In this document: in pieces, positions 1 to 8,620 of the stretch
How the letters are laid out: every line of letters starts with the position of its first letter
Numbering within the stretch: position 1 is the first letter of the stretch
Source of the DNA: Chitinophagaceae bacterium
GTDB lineage: Bacteria; Bacteroidota; Bacteroidia; Chitinophagales; Chitinophagaceae
Length of the DNA stretch: 64,000 nucleotides
Reading direction: 5' to 3'
Assembly (NCBI GenBank): GCA_947446645.1
Contig: CANFHA010000017.1
Location: 1-64,000 of the forward strand
Made by a program: the position numbers and the translations under genes
The notes under the pieces: model-generated
The model's database searches: none
Told to the model about the DNA's origin: nothing
What the model saw: the letters and a program-made list of their open reading frames with translations, nothing else

Positions 1-30
1 CACGCATAACAATCCTAATTCCCTATCACC

Positions 31-1077
31 ATGAAAAACGAAAAACAATCGCAAGCCCGTGATCTATTTATGCACGCTGGCAAAACACAAACCGAGATAG
101 CCGATATCCTTGATGTGAACCGCAAAACCATTTATCTGTGGATAAAGAATGGTAAGTGGGAGGAAATGAGGCATGCCGCCGCACAGGCTCCCGGCATTAT
201 CATTCAGGATATCTACAACCACATCGGTGCTGTGAATAGAAAAATAAGCAGTCACGACGATGGTTGCCCTGAGCCAAAGGAAGTGGAAATGCTGCGCAAG
301 CTGCTCAAAATGACCTCTGATATCAATAAGAATCATGTCGGCTCCTACATTGAGGCATTCACAGAAATATCCACCTACATGCTCCATCGCGACATCCCCA
401 CCGGCCGCAAATTCGTTGGGCACGCAGATGATTTCATCCGTGGCAAATTCGGAGATGGCTCCTGGGAATTCAAGATCACCGACCGCACCAGGCAGAACGT
501 CGCAGATGTAGAGCACAACCTCAAAAAGCAAGAGGAACAAAACCTCGAACTGGAAAAAGATCTTTTCACCGAAACCAACGCCCACTCAGCAGCACCTGCC
601 GCAGACGATCACCTGCAAACTGACACCTGCAAACTGCCTACCGAAAAATCCCCAATTGCGCAAAACATGGGTAAAAACGGGGCATTTTCAAAAGCTACCG
701 AAAGTACCTTGAAACCCGCTCCAGTAAACAGTTTTAACTCAAATAGCAACAATTCAAAATGCCCCATATCGGCCATAAAAAAATATCTTAGTAACGGGGT
801 ATTTCCACTGCTGGACAATCCTCGGCCACCACTCGTAGCCCTTGGCTATGATGCTAATGTTCTTGCCGATAGATCAACATGGAAGTTTATATCGGTCGAC
901 AAAAGTGGCGTTCCCATTCGCAACGCTGCATACTATGCTACTTTACTGCCCGCCTTTCGCCCATCTCCCTTCCGCGAAGCCAACACCATCTGGATCAATC
1001 ACCCCGACGATCTCGAGAACTACATGCAGTACATAAAAATGGGCGACACTATTCGCCGCTACGATGACTTGAATTAG
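31..1077 (+). CDS. HTH-domain protein, terminase-small-subunit-like N terminus
   Basis: A 348-residue protein. Residues about 15-46 (KTQTEIADILDVNRKTIYLW and following) form a helix-turn-helix of the kind found at the N terminus of phage terminase subunits and DUF1804-like proteins, where it binds DNA. Residues about 160-250 are low-complexity, rich in Asn, Ser, Glu and Lys, and look like a linker. The C-terminal 100 residues (aromatic and Pro-rich, with LPAFRPSPF) match no family I recognise. No phage structural or large terminase gene is near, so a chromosomal DNA-binding role is more likely than packaging. The ATG at 31 has an A-rich upstream region typical of Bacteroidota. The coding call is firm; the function is an inference from the HTH alone. 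Confidence 0.7.
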   Translation: MKNEKQSQARDLFMHAGKTQTEIADILDVNRKTIYLWIKNGKWEEMRHAAAQAPGIIIQDIYNHIGAVNRKISSHDDGCPEPKEVEMLRKLLKMTSDINKNHVGSYIEAFTEISTYMLHRDIPTGRKFVGHADDFIRGKFGDGSWEFKITDRTRQNVADVEHNLKKQEEQNLELEKDLFTETNAHSAAPAADDHLQTDTCKLPTEKSPIAQNMGKNGAFSKATESTLKPAPVNSFNSNSNNSKCPISAIKKYLSNGVFPLLDNPRPPLVALGYDANVLADRSTWKFISVDKSGVPIRNAAYYATLLPAFRPSPFREANTIWINHPDDLENYMQYIKMGDTIRRYDDLN

Positions 1078-1149
1078 CGCCTGGTCAAGCTATAGCTTGA
1101 TTATTTTTTCTTATTTTTGAATAAGGCTGTGCATCCGCCTCTGTACATT

Positions 1150-2283
1150 ATGAAACCAATATTGCTCCTTGTTTTTTTATCATTGTTGTTTATACAACCG
1201 GCCCGCTGCCAGGTGAAAAGCTATTAACAGATACACCGCGAGCAAAAAGCGGCGGCCAAAGCATATGAAGACCTGGTAAGTGCTGCTGAAGGTGGTGACA
1301 TTAGCGCTTGTATCAAACTTGCTGATAGTCTTTACGAACGTAGTTATAACGCGAAACCTTGGTACCGGAAGTGCTGGGCTCAGGGCAATGCACATTGTGC
1401 TTATGGACTTGCGACTACTTTTTTAGCACCGGCGATGACCCAGGCGCAAATGGATTCGGCCGCATATTATCTAAAACTTGCCGTCAAAGCTGGCTCGCCT
1501 GAAGCCATGTGCCTGCTGGGGAGCTTCTACCATGGCGGCCGTAAGCCAGACTTATCGCGAATTGCCGAATACCGGTGCACTTTTCCGAAAGATACTATGA
1601 TGGGCCGTGTGCTTTATCAGCAGGCCGCTACACTAGACTATAAGCCGGCGCAGGAGAAACTGGACCTCTATGCTATTGCCGCTGGCAATCCGACTTTCGC
1701 TGGCTATAACGCCTACCAGAACGGCAATTACCGGCTGGCTTACCGGCTTTGGATAATTGGCGCGGTAGAGTAGCAGGATCCGGTAGCTATGTATAGCCTC
1801 GGTATCATGGAGCTCAACAACAATATGCCGAAAGATAGTACGGACTTCAGGAGACGCTATACCTGGCGCGACAATGACATCCGGACTGCCCGCGAGTGGT
1901 TCCAGGAAGCCGGAAGCTGGGGATACGCAAGTGGTTCTTACATGGCAGGCGAAATGTGGTACCGCGAAGGTGCGCGCGACTATGCGATCAAATATTGGAC
2001 GCAGGCTGCAGGACAAGGCTATTCAGGCGCATCAGAGCGCATCAGGAAGACAGAGAGCGACATGGCTCGCGAGCAGTCCGCACACGATGAATGGGTGAAG
2101 CAGTATAATGCGACCTTTAATGAAAGGGCACGAAACAATTTTTATAGTGCGCCGGAAAAAAGAACGCAGGCCACTACACCCACAACTACCAACTCTGCAA
2201 AAAGTGACCAGGAGATGTACGACAAGATGCACCACGAAGCGGACCAGCGGGAAAAATGGTACAATTATAATTGGGGACGCTGA
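1150..2283 (+). pseudogene. Sel1-repeat secreted protein, broken by two in-frame stops
   Basis: One reading frame runs from ATG 1150 to the stop ending at 2283, interrupted by TAA at 1225-1227 and TAG at 1771-1773, with no frame change. The N terminus (MKPILLLVFLSLLFIQPARC) is a signal peptide; the first stop follows codon 25, just after it. The rest carries tetratricopeptide-like Sel1 repeats (AAYYLKLAVKAGSPEAMCLLG, GRVLYQQAATLDYKPAQEKL, ARDYAIKYWTQAAGQGYSGA) over about residues 50-300, then a Gln/Glu/Lys-rich tail. Both stops sit where Gln codons (CAA, CAG) would fit by a C-to-T change. Sel1 proteins usually act as interaction scaffolds. Internal ATGs at 1435 and 1789 could give fragments, but both lack a signal peptide. 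Most likely a recent pseudogene. Confidence 0.8.
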
Positions 2284-2338
2284 CATCAGGTTGTGTCGGC
2301 TGATTGTGAAAAACTAATAGCCCTATAGGATAAACGGA

Positions 2339-2369
2339 TTTGTACGAAAGGCTATTGACGCTATCTTTG
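2339..2369 (+). promoter_or_regulatory. Bacteroidota-type promoter of the osmC gene
   Basis: TTTG at 2339-2342 and TATCTTTG at 2362-2369 are separated by 19 bp. This fits the -33/-7 consensus of the Bacteroidota primary sigma factor (TTG, 17-23 bp, TAnnTTTG). The ATG of the osmC gene is 27 bp further on. Confidence 0.7.
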
Positions 2370-2395
2370 TCCCTCAAACATTAAAACAAACACAC

Positions 2396-2809
2396 ATGAA
2401 ACGTAACGCAACTGCCGTATGGAACGGCTCTGGTAAAGAAGGTAATGGTAACCTGACCACGCAAAGCACTACACTCAACAAAACACAGTACTCATACAAA
2501 AGCCGCTTTGAAGATGGCGTAGGCACTAATCCGGAAGAGCTGATAGCTGCTGCGCATGCAGGCTGCTATACCATGAAGCTTTCCTTTGTACTGGGTGCAG
2601 CTGGCTTTACTCCCGATCAGCTGGAAACCAAGTGTGACATTACCCTCGATAGCGGTGTGATCACTAAAAGTGAGCTGAATGTAACCGGCAAGGTGCCTGG
2701 TATTACTGCTGAGCAATTTAAACAATACGCTGAAGAAGCACACGAAGGCTGCCTGGTAGGCAAGGCACTGAATTGCGAGAAGACACTGGTTTCAGTAACA
2801 TTGGGATAA
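2396..2809 (+). CDS. osmC: OsmC/Ohr-family peroxiredoxin
   Basis: A 137-residue OsmC-type thiol peroxidase that reduces organic hydroperoxides in the cytoplasm. The two active-site cysteines are visible: Cys57 in HAGCYTMK, after the conserved NPEELIAAAHAGC stretch, and Cys119 in EGCLVGKAL. The length and the start (MKRNATAVWNGSGKEGNG) match the OsmC subgroup rather than Ohr. It stands alone behind its own promoter and ends in a hairpin shared with the convergent hldD gene. Assignment to the superfamily is sure; the OsmC rather than Ohr name rests on sequence style. Confidence 0.92.
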   Translation: MKRNATAVWNGSGKEGNGNLTTQSTTLNKTQYSYKSRFEDGVGTNPEELIAAAHAGCYTMKLSFVLGAAGFTPDQLETKCDITLDSGVITKSELNVTGKVPGITAEQFKQYAEEAHEGCLVGKALNCEKTLVSVTLG

Positions 2810-2863
2810 TCGCACGCTCTTAGATAATTAAGGAGCTACTTATTCAGCTGCTGCTGTTGCAAC

Positions 2864-2896
2864 AGGTGTCCCACACCTCCAGGGTGTGGGACACCT
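2864..2896. terminator. Perfect 14-bp hairpin between convergent genes
   Basis: AGGTGTCCCACACC at 2864-2877 pairs completely with 2883-2896 around a 5-base loop. It lies between the 3' ends of osmC (plus) and hldD (minus). There is no strong T-run on either side, so termination would depend on the stem or on factors. Confidence 0.55.
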
Positions 2897-2916
2897 ATTA
2901 TAAACTTATATTGAAT

Positions 2917-3897
2917 CTAAAAATACCGGCCCTCTTTCAGATAATCGCTAACATACTCCTTTACCCCTTCCTCAAGTGAGTAGAATGGCTGGTTATAACC
3001 TGCTTTATGCAGTTTATCCATATCTGCTTCTGTGAAGTACTGGTATTTGTCGCGAATGTCCAGCGGGGTATCTACAAACACTATCTGTTCAGGTAGTTCC
3101 AGTGTGTCGAAGATAGCTTTTACAAGGTCTTTGAAAGGTCGGGCCTTGCCTGTGCCGCAATTGTAAAGCCCGTTGGCCGGCTGGTTTTGCATCAGCCATA
3201 CACAGATGCTGACCACATCTTTTACGTAGATGAAGTCGCGTATCTGTTCACCATCTTTATAGTCTGGATTGTGAGAGCGGAACAGTTTCACCTCGCCCTT
3301 TTCCTTTACCTGGTTATAAGCGTGGAAGATCACAGAAGCCATGCGTCCCTTATGAAATTCGTTTGGGCCAAAGACATTGAAGAATTTCAGGCCAGCCCAG
3401 AAAGGAGGAGTATTTTTTTGTGCTAATGCCCAGATGTCAAATTCGTTTTTTGAAACACCATAAGGGTTAAGCGGCTGTAGTTTTGAGGCTATGTCATGAT
3501 CGTCCTTATAGCCATACTCCCCATTGCCATAGGTAGCGGCAGAGGATGCATATACTAGTGGTATGTTGTTTTGGGTGCATAGTTCCCACATACGGATCGA
3601 ATAATCCAGGTTCCACTTTTTATGGACGGCATAGTCCATTTCGGTAGTATCTGTTCGCGCACCCAGGTGAAACACATAGCTGATAAGCCCCGGATGGGCC
3701 TGCTGCCATTCGAAAAACTGCTCACGATGCACCTTATGAATGAACTTCTTGCCTGCGAGGTTTTCGGTTTTACTTTCTACCGAAAAGTCGTCTACCAGCA
3801 CCAGCTGATCGTACCCCAGGCGGTCAAGAAATCCTGTCAGATAGCTGCCTATAAACCCGGCTGCTCCTGTTACAACAATCACATCATTTGGCTGCAT
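2917..3897 (-). CDS. hldD: ADP-L-glycero-D-manno-heptose 6-epimerase
   Basis: A 326-residue extended short-chain dehydrogenase. It converts ADP-D-glycero-D-manno-heptose to the L-glycero form, the last step in making the nucleotide-activated heptose for the LPS inner core. The NADP-binding Rossmann motif is at residues 11-17 (GAAGFIG) and the catalytic set is Ser118/119, Tyr146 and Lys150 (YASSAATYG and PYGVSK). The HLGARTDTTE stretch and the C-terminal FTEADMDKLHKAGY are typical of HldD (RfaD, GmhD). No other heptose genes are adjacent. The small membrane protein gene at 3907-4182 lies immediately upstream on the same strand (9 bp) and is probably co-transcribed. Confidence 0.93.
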   Translation of the reverse strand: MQPNDVIVVTGAAGFIGSYLTGFLDRLGYDQLVLVDDFSVESKTENLAGKKFIHKVHREQFFEWQQAHPGLISYVFHLGARTDTTEMDYAVHKKWNLDYSIRMWELCTQNNIPLVYASSAATYGNGEYGYKDDHDIASKLQPLNPYGVSKNEFDIWALAQKNTPPFWAGLKFFNVFGPNEFHKGRMASVIFHAYNQVKEKGEVKLFRSHNPDYKDGEQIRDFIYVKDVVSICVWLMQNQPANGLYNCGTGKARPFKDLVKAIFDTLELPEQIVFVDTPLDIRDKYQYFTEADMDKLHKAGYNQPFYSLEEGVKEYVSDYLKEGRYF

Positions 3898-3906
3898 GCG
3901 GGCTGT

Positions 3907-4182
3907 TTATTTTTCGCTCTTAGCTGTGTCCTTTGCAGGCGCAGCTTCAGCTTTAGGGGCTTCTTCAGCTTTCTTCTCACTCTTTTCACCGGCGGCCTCA
4001 TGCTTCATTTCTGTAGCTTCTTTTCCTTTTGCTTCGCCTTCTTCACCACCGCTTTCTGCTTTAATGAAGTTTACTGAAGCAATGAAAAGACCAACTATAA
4101 TAATTACCAGCCAAAAAGAATTCTTGAAAGATATTATAGTCTCTTTTTTGTCTGAATGACCGTGATTTGTATCGTGACTCAT
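3907..4182 (-). CDS. Small single-span membrane protein with charged Ala/Lys/Glu tail
   Basis: A 91-residue protein of unrecognised family. A short His-rich N terminus (MSHDTNHGHSDKKE) is followed by one transmembrane helix at about residues 23-42 (NSFWLVIIIVGLFIASVNFI). After it come about 45 residues almost wholly of Ala, Lys and Glu (KKAEEAPKAEAAPAKD), which should be disordered or helical and highly charged. It is 9 bp upstream of hldD on the same strand, which suggests an operon. The reading frame is credible from its topology and position. Its function is unknown. Confidence 0.65.
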   Translation of the reverse strand: MSHDTNHGHSDKKETIISFKNSFWLVIIIVGLFIASVNFIKAESGGEEGEAKGKEATEMKHEAAGEKSEKKAEEAPKAEAAPAKDTAKSEK

Positions 4183-4338
4183 GAGTTACTATTTTGTAGT
4201 GGTGCAAATGTAAACTTTTGGTGTCATTTTTCTAAATGGTGCCGGAAAAATTACGCTGGTTACATTTTGATATTTATGTATTGGCGCTGGTATTAACTTG
4301 GTTGCAGACAAAATTCCGGAACTACATATATTTACTGC

Positions 4339-4581
4339 ATGAAGCATATATGGTGCATTTTTCTCGTTTGGGCATTGGCGGCAACCAGCTGCCGCCGCTA
4401 TGATAACTATGTTTGCGACTGCAACAATGCCAAACATCCGGACAGCAGCCAGAGCTTCAGGCTGGGCGAGATTACACACATAACAAGAGGGTACGCAGAT
4501 ACTGCCTGCAATGTTTACCAGGGCAATTACCCCACAAATAGTTGCTTTGTAACTACTAAAAAACTGGGCGTCCCTATGTGA
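4339..4581 (+). CDS. Small lipoprotein, Cys-rich
   Basis: An 80-residue protein with an SPII signal: MKHIWCIFLVWALAATSC has a lipobox (AATSC) with the lipidated Cys at residue 18. The mature part is about 62 residues and contains further cysteines (YVCDCNN, TACNVY, NSCFV), which could form disulphides in the periplasm. It matches no family I know. A longer frame on the other strand covers the same DNA, but it lacks a recognisable start context or domain, while this one has a clean lipobox. It ends 53 bp before mtgA on the same strand. Confidence 0.6.
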   Translation: MKHIWCIFLVWALAATSCRRYDNYVCDCNNAKHPDSSQSFRLGEITHITRGYADTACNVYQGNYPTNSCFVTTKKLGVPM

Positions 4582-4634
4582 TGTATGTTCAACGGTCTTA
4601 TTTCTCCCAATAGTTATTATTTTTACCGCCACTC

Positions 4635-5363
4635 ATGGGGTCAAATAAATCAGTTGCCGGAGGGGTAGTAAGGTTCGTGTTGCGGGCAATGCTTATCCTG
4701 TTTCTTTCGTCCACGCTATACCTTGTCATCTGCAGGTGGCTGTTACCGCCCATCACACTGACGCAACTGGGCGCTGTAACAGGTGGCTATGGCCTGAAGC
4801 GCAGCTATGTAAGCTGGAATGAGATACCCCGTAACGTAAAGCTGGCAGCCATAGCCAGTGAAGATCAGTTGTTTCCGGAGCACAATGGCTTTGACTGGAA
4901 ATCGATAGATAAAAGTATGAATGCCAAACCACGCAAGGGCAAAAAGAGCAGGGAGCGGGGTGGGGGTGCCAGCACCATAAGCCAGCAAACGGCAAAGAAT
5001 GTGTTCCTTTGGCAGGGTAGCGGCTGGGGCCGGTATGTAAGAAAGGCGCCGGAGTTCTATTTTACCCAGCTGATAGAGTGGACCTGGGGTAAGCGCCGCA
5101 TAATGGAGGTATACCTGAATGTAATAGAAATGGGTCCGGGCATATTTGGTATTGAGGCTGCATCGAAAGCCTACTTTAATAAGCACGCCAAAGACCTGAC
5201 CCGCTCAGAAGCCGCAATGATCATTGCCTGCCTGCCCAACCCTAAAAAATATACAGTGAAGCCGGAGAGCCGGATAGTAGCATGGCGCACCGCCCATATA
5301 CTAGGCCAGATGGATAACCTGGAAGGAGATGAGGATGTGGAGGAGGTGATTAAAACGCCTTAA
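4635..5363 (+). CDS. mtgA: Monofunctional peptidoglycan transglycosylase
   Basis: A 242-residue GT51 glycosyltransferase that polymerises lipid II into glycan strands at the inner membrane. There is one N-terminal membrane anchor (residues about 13-34), then the GT51 domain. Its motifs are EDQLFPEHNGFDW (catalytic Glu76), GASTISQQTAKNVFLW (residues 111-126), RKAPEFYFTQLIEWTWGKRRIMEVYLN (Glu140 as the second acidic residue, written here in two parts of the motif) and the LNVIEMGPGIFG stretch. No transpeptidase domain follows, so it is MtgA and not a class A PBP. The flanking small lipoprotein genes at 4339 and 5436 are on the same strand, but a functional link is not evident. Confidence 0.95.
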   Translation: MGSNKSVAGGVVRFVLRAMLILFLSSTLYLVICRWLLPPITLTQLGAVTGGYGLKRSYVSWNEIPRNVKLAAIASEDQLFPEHNGFDWKSIDKSMNAKPRKGKKSRERGGGASTISQQTAKNVFLWQGSGWGRYVRKAPEFYFTQLIEWTWGKRRIMEVYLNVIEMGPGIFGIEAASKAYFNKHAKDLTRSEAAMIIACLPNPKKYTVKPESRIVAWRTAHILGQMDNLEGDEDVEEVIKTP

Positions 5364-5435
5364 CTAAGTTGTTAATAGTCAGTATCAGATTTGCTTGCGG
5401 CACAATTTTTACGTGCAAAGTGATAAACGCACACC

Positions 5436-5678
5436 ATGAAAACAGCAAAGATCGTTGCATTGGTACTCATATTGGCAATTGGGCTATTTACCCTCTCGTG
5501 CGGTAATGATGCCAGCAAGATGGGCTCAAGTACACCAATTGACTCTACAAATGTGAACGGTACTGCACCCGCCACCTATGGTGCCAATAACCCGGCAAAC
5601 GACCAACGCGATTCGAACCGTACCAATACCAATGACACTGGCACGAATGCGAAGAATGTACACAATACACCAAGATAA
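5436..5678 (+). CDS. Small Asn/Thr-rich lipoprotein
   Basis: An 80-residue predicted lipoprotein. Residues 1-22 form a type II signal (MKTAKIVALVLILAIGLFTLSC, cleavage before the Cys). The mature part is hydrophilic and low-complexity, rich in Asn, Thr, Ser and Asp (DSNRTNTNDTGTNAKNVHN), so it is probably unstructured. Such short, surface- or periplasm-facing lipoproteins are common in Bacteroidota and have no assigned role. It is convergent with the M20 peptidase gene, with a terminator between them. Confidence 0.6.
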   Translation: MKTAKIVALVLILAIGLFTLSCGNDASKMGSSTPIDSTNVNGTAPATYGANNPANDQRDSNRTNTNDTGTNAKNVHNTPR

Positions 5679-5700
5679 TTGCGGTATCAGTACAAAAAAA

Positions 5701-5724
5701 TGCACCGGCTCAGGGGCCGGTGCA
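5701..5724 (-). terminator. Intrinsic terminator of the M20 peptidase gene
   Basis: TGCACCGGC (5701-5709) pairs with GCCGGTGCA (5716-5724). On the minus strand the stem is followed by TTTTTTT, a full rho-independent terminator 21 bp past the peptidase stop. Confidence 0.85.
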
Positions 5725-5744
5725 GATATGTGTTCAGGTTTTAT

Positions 5745-7118
5745 TTACTTGCCGAATGACTCCGCAAAGTACTTGTGGAAATACGGTATGGTCTCAATTC
5801 CCTTATAAAAGTTGGCAACATCATACTTCTCGTTTGGCGAGTGAATATTGTCATTGTCCAGGCCAAAGCCCAGCAGCACGGTTTTTAAGCCCAGTGTCTT
5901 TTCGAAAAGTGCAATGATCGGAATACTGCCGCCACCGCGCGTTGGTATCGGGTCTTTTCCAAAGGTTGTCTGAATGGCCTTCGCTGCAGCTTTGTAAGCT
6001 GGCGAGTCTGTAGGCGTTACCACAGGCTCACCACCGTGGCCCTTAGTCACTTTTACAGTTACATAGCCCGGTGCTATACTTTCGAAGTGCTTCTGAAACA
6101 GTTCGGCTATTTCAGCAGGGCGCTGGTGCGGTACCAGCCTCATGGTGATCTTTGCGTTAGCTTTTGACGGCAATACTGTTTTAGAGCCTTCGCCCTGGTA
6201 GCCACCCCATATGCCGTTCAGGTCCAGTGTTGGCCTTACACCTGTGCGCTCAAGCGTGGTATAGCCCTTTTCGCCCCACACTTCGTTGATGCCGAGGTCC
6301 TTTTTATACTCTTCTATATCAAATGGTGCCAGGTTCAGTTCTTTACGTTCTTCGGGTGTCAGGTCCGCCACTTTATCATAAAAGCCCGGTATAGTTATAT
6401 GCCCGTTCTCATCGTGCAATGACGCTACCAACTTGCAGAGCGTATTGAGTGGGTTGGCCACCGCGCCGCCATATACACCACTGTGCAGGTCGCGGTTTGG
6501 CCCGGTCACTTCAATCTCCACTGCGCTAAGGCCGCGAAGACCTGTTTCTATCGATGGATGTTCCATGCTGATCATAGACGTATCCGAAACCAATACCACG
6601 TTTGCCTTCAGCTTTTCTTTATTATCCTCCAGGAATTTTCCCAGGTTGCCGGATCCTACTTCTTCCTCGCCTTCTATCATCACTTTTATATTGCATGGCA
6701 TTGTGTTGGTCTTTGCCATCATTTCCAGTGCTTTTATGTGCATAAACATCTGGCCTTTGTCGTCACAGGCGCCGCGTGCATAGATTCGGCCTTCCTTTAT
6801 TACCGGCTCAAAAGGACCACTTGTCCACAGGTCTAGCGGATCAGGAGGTTGCACATCGTAGTGGCCGTAAACCAGCACAGTAGGCAGGCTAGGGTCTACG
6901 ATCTTTTCCCCATATACTATCGGGTTACCTGCCGTGGAACATACTTCTGCATTGTCGCAGCCTGCTTTTAGCAGGTGGTCTTTTACTGCGTCGGCGCATT
7001 TGGCCACATCGGCCTTGTACTTGCTATCTGCACTTACAGATGGGATACGTAAAAGGTCCAGCAATTCATTTAGAAACCGGTCATTATTTTGCGATTGGTA
7101 GTCTTTCCAGGCTTGCAT
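5745..7118 (-). CDS. M20-family metallodipeptidase
   Basis: A 457-residue cytosolic M20/M28-clan dipeptidase of the CNDP/PepV-like group (often annotated dipeptidase). The metal-binding motifs are complete: His86 and Asp88 in VYGHYDVQPPDP, Asp119 in ARGACDDKGQ, the catalytic EGEEEVGSGN (Glu151-153), a later Asp in VVLVSDTSM, and the C-terminal GFGLDNDNIHSPNE that carries the last His ligand. The dimerisation (lid) domain is in the middle, about residues 190-350. There is no signal peptide. It has its own terminator and probably stands alone. Substrate is likely dipeptides released by other peptidases, which is inferred from the family. Confidence 0.92.
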   Translation of the reverse strand: MQAWKDYQSQNNDRFLNELLDLLRIPSVSADSKYKADVAKCADAVKDHLLKAGCDNAEVCSTAGNPIVYGEKIVDPSLPTVLVYGHYDVQPPDPLDLWTSGPFEPVIKEGRIYARGACDDKGQMFMHIKALEMMAKTNTMPCNIKVMIEGEEEVGSGNLGKFLEDNKEKLKANVVLVSDTSMISMEHPSIETGLRGLSAVEIEVTGPNRDLHSGVYGGAVANPLNTLCKLVASLHDENGHITIPGFYDKVADLTPEERKELNLAPFDIEEYKKDLGINEVWGEKGYTTLERTGVRPTLDLNGIWGGYQGEGSKTVLPSKANAKITMRLVPHQRPAEIAELFQKHFESIAPGYVTVKVTKGHGGEPVVTPTDSPAYKAAAKAIQTTFGKDPIPTRGGGSIPIIALFEKTLGLKTVLLGFGLDNDNIHSPNEKYDVANFYKGIETIPYFHKYFAESFGK

Positions 7119-7278
7119 GTGTATTTAATATTTAGACGTCAAAAGTAAGCGCAATAATTGTAAAATTCAGAAACTGCCCGTTGATATTGATTTCGCGTTT
7201 CTGTATCCAGTCTTCATAGTTCGTTAACAGTCGGTGGCGTGTGATTTTTATTCATATAATGGAACAAAATGAAAAGTT

Positions 7279-7764
7279 ATGAAAACATTACTGTTAATAG
7301 CGTTTATCGGATTATCGGTATGCGGCTATGCCCAAAATAAAGATCAGAAGAATTGGACGCAGAAAGTTGTAACCCATAAGCAGTCTGGTACGATTCAAAA
7401 TAATCAAATTGTTAGCTACGGTGCCATGCCGGAAAAAGGCGATGAAGCCAACCTGCCGGACTATGTCACGGTCTTGCCGCACGTGCCAAACAACTATGTC
7501 GCAGTTCCACCTGCGCCTGAGGCTTGCAGGGTATACCGGCAGCATAATATCGTAGTAAAGGAATGTCCCGGTACTTTTTACGACAATAATTCAGTTATGC
7601 AGTACAACGGTGAAGGTACTTGGTTGGGCTACTACCCTGAAAGTAAGGATGATGGAGATATGAAGGCAAATAACCTTGTAGCTCCGCAACATACAACGAT
7701 AAATAACTACAGGGGCGTTGCCCCGGCAGACGGCACCTTTTGCGCAGACTGTGATGCGTGGTAA
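7279..7764 (+). CDS. Secreted protein of unknown function
   Basis: A 161-residue exported protein. MKTLLLIAFIGLSVCGYAQ is a Sec signal with cleavage after YAQ, a common Bacteroidota form. The mature protein has no domain I recognise. It has four cysteines, one in PEACRVYRQ, one in VKECPGT and two in the C-terminal FCADCDAW, which could form disulphides or bind a metal. The middle is rich in Tyr, Pro and Asn. The start at 7279 is an ATG with an A-rich upstream stretch. The gene has no close same-strand partner. Confidence 0.6.
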   Translation: MKTLLLIAFIGLSVCGYAQNKDQKNWTQKVVTHKQSGTIQNNQIVSYGAMPEKGDEANLPDYVTVLPHVPNNYVAVPPAPEACRVYRQHNIVVKECPGTFYDNNSVMQYNGEGTWLGYYPESKDDGDMKANNLVAPQHTTINNYRGVAPADGTFCADCDAW

Positions 7765-7823
7765 AAAGAAAGTTGTTCATGATCAGAAAGGGAACTATCA
7801 CTTTCAAAAAGGTGGTAGTTTCC

Positions 7824-8582
7824 TCATTTCGTATATGTTGCTACCAATCTTCGGGCTTCCTCCTGCGTGTAAAAACTGAAATTACGGTAGCGTTCGTGCA
7901 CATCTATTATCTCTTCGATGGCGTCCGCCACCAGTTCTTTGTTGTTCCAGCTCCATATTTCTTTCAGCACTTTTTCCAGGCAACCTTTTTTGTAGCTTAT
8001 CTGGCCCAGCACGTGTACTAAAGTGGACCGTACCCGTTTTGTCTTGTCATCCTGCAACTCCTTCAGCAGCGGCAGGATGTCTTCAGGATGTGTGCGTCCA
8101 CGTAGTTCTATGCCGTGGCATATTTCTCGTCTTATCTCTTTGTCGGCATGGTGCAGGTAGCCCCGCGACCAGGTGATAACCGGCTCCGGGTTTTTCTCGC
8201 CCATTTTTTTCATAGAGCCAATTACCGCGTTTCGTACCGAATGATGCTCGTCAAATAGACCTTTATCGAAAAAGTGCTTTACAATATCAAAGTCATTTTT
8301 ACCTATCTCTCCGGCAGCATTCACGGTTGTTTGCCTTACTTTAGGTTCTGTATCTTCCCGCAGGGAGTTAAGCACTTCTATTAACGCAGGCTGCATTTTT
8401 TTATTGGCAATGTAAAGCCGGCCTGTAGCTATATAGGCCGCTTTGCGCACATAGGTATCGTCATCTGCAAAGTATTGGATTATACTGCCATGCTGTGCCG
8501 ACCGGAATCCATCGCTGAGGTCACGGCTCAGTTTTTCCACTAGAATGTTCCGCTGTTCTTTTCCAAGTTCGTAAAAGCTCAT
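7824..8582 (-). CDS. HEAT-repeat protein
   Basis: A 252-residue cytosolic protein made almost wholly of HEAT-like helical pairs. Recurrent patterns include DDDTYVRKAAYIATGRL, TEPKVRQTTVNAAGEIG, HHSVRNAVIGSMKKMGE and TKRVRSTLVHVLGQI, each with the D-x-x-VR-x-x-A layout of phycobilisome-lyase-type and PBS HEAT repeats. About six repeats span residues 35-230. Such scaffolds bind other proteins, and no catalytic residues are evident. It lies 38 bp downstream of the adenosine deaminase gene on the same strand and might share its transcript. The function is unknown. Confidence 0.8.
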   Translation of the reverse strand: MSFYELGKEQRNILVEKLSRDLSDGFRSAQHGSIIQYFADDDTYVRKAAYIATGRLYIANKKMQPALIEVLNSLREDTEPKVRQTTVNAAGEIGKNDFDIVKHFFDKGLFDEHHSVRNAVIGSMKKMGEKNPEPVITWSRGYLHHADKEIRREICHGIELRGRTHPEDILPLLKELQDDKTKRVRSTLVHVLGQISYKKGCLEKVLKEIWSWNNKELVADAIEEIIDVHERYRNFSFYTQEEARRLVATYTK

Positions 8583-8620
8583 ACCAGGTATTTAGACCTA
8601 TGGCAGGCAGAATTGTGTGA

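Noticed and set aside
1225-1773. Genetic code change (stop to Gln)
   Set aside because: Conserved genes in the window end at TAA and TAG in the expected places and have no such codons inside.
4189-4632. A 147-codon frame on the minus strand over the small lipoprotein
   Set aside because: The plus-strand frame has a lipobox, while this one has no recognisable start, signal or domain.
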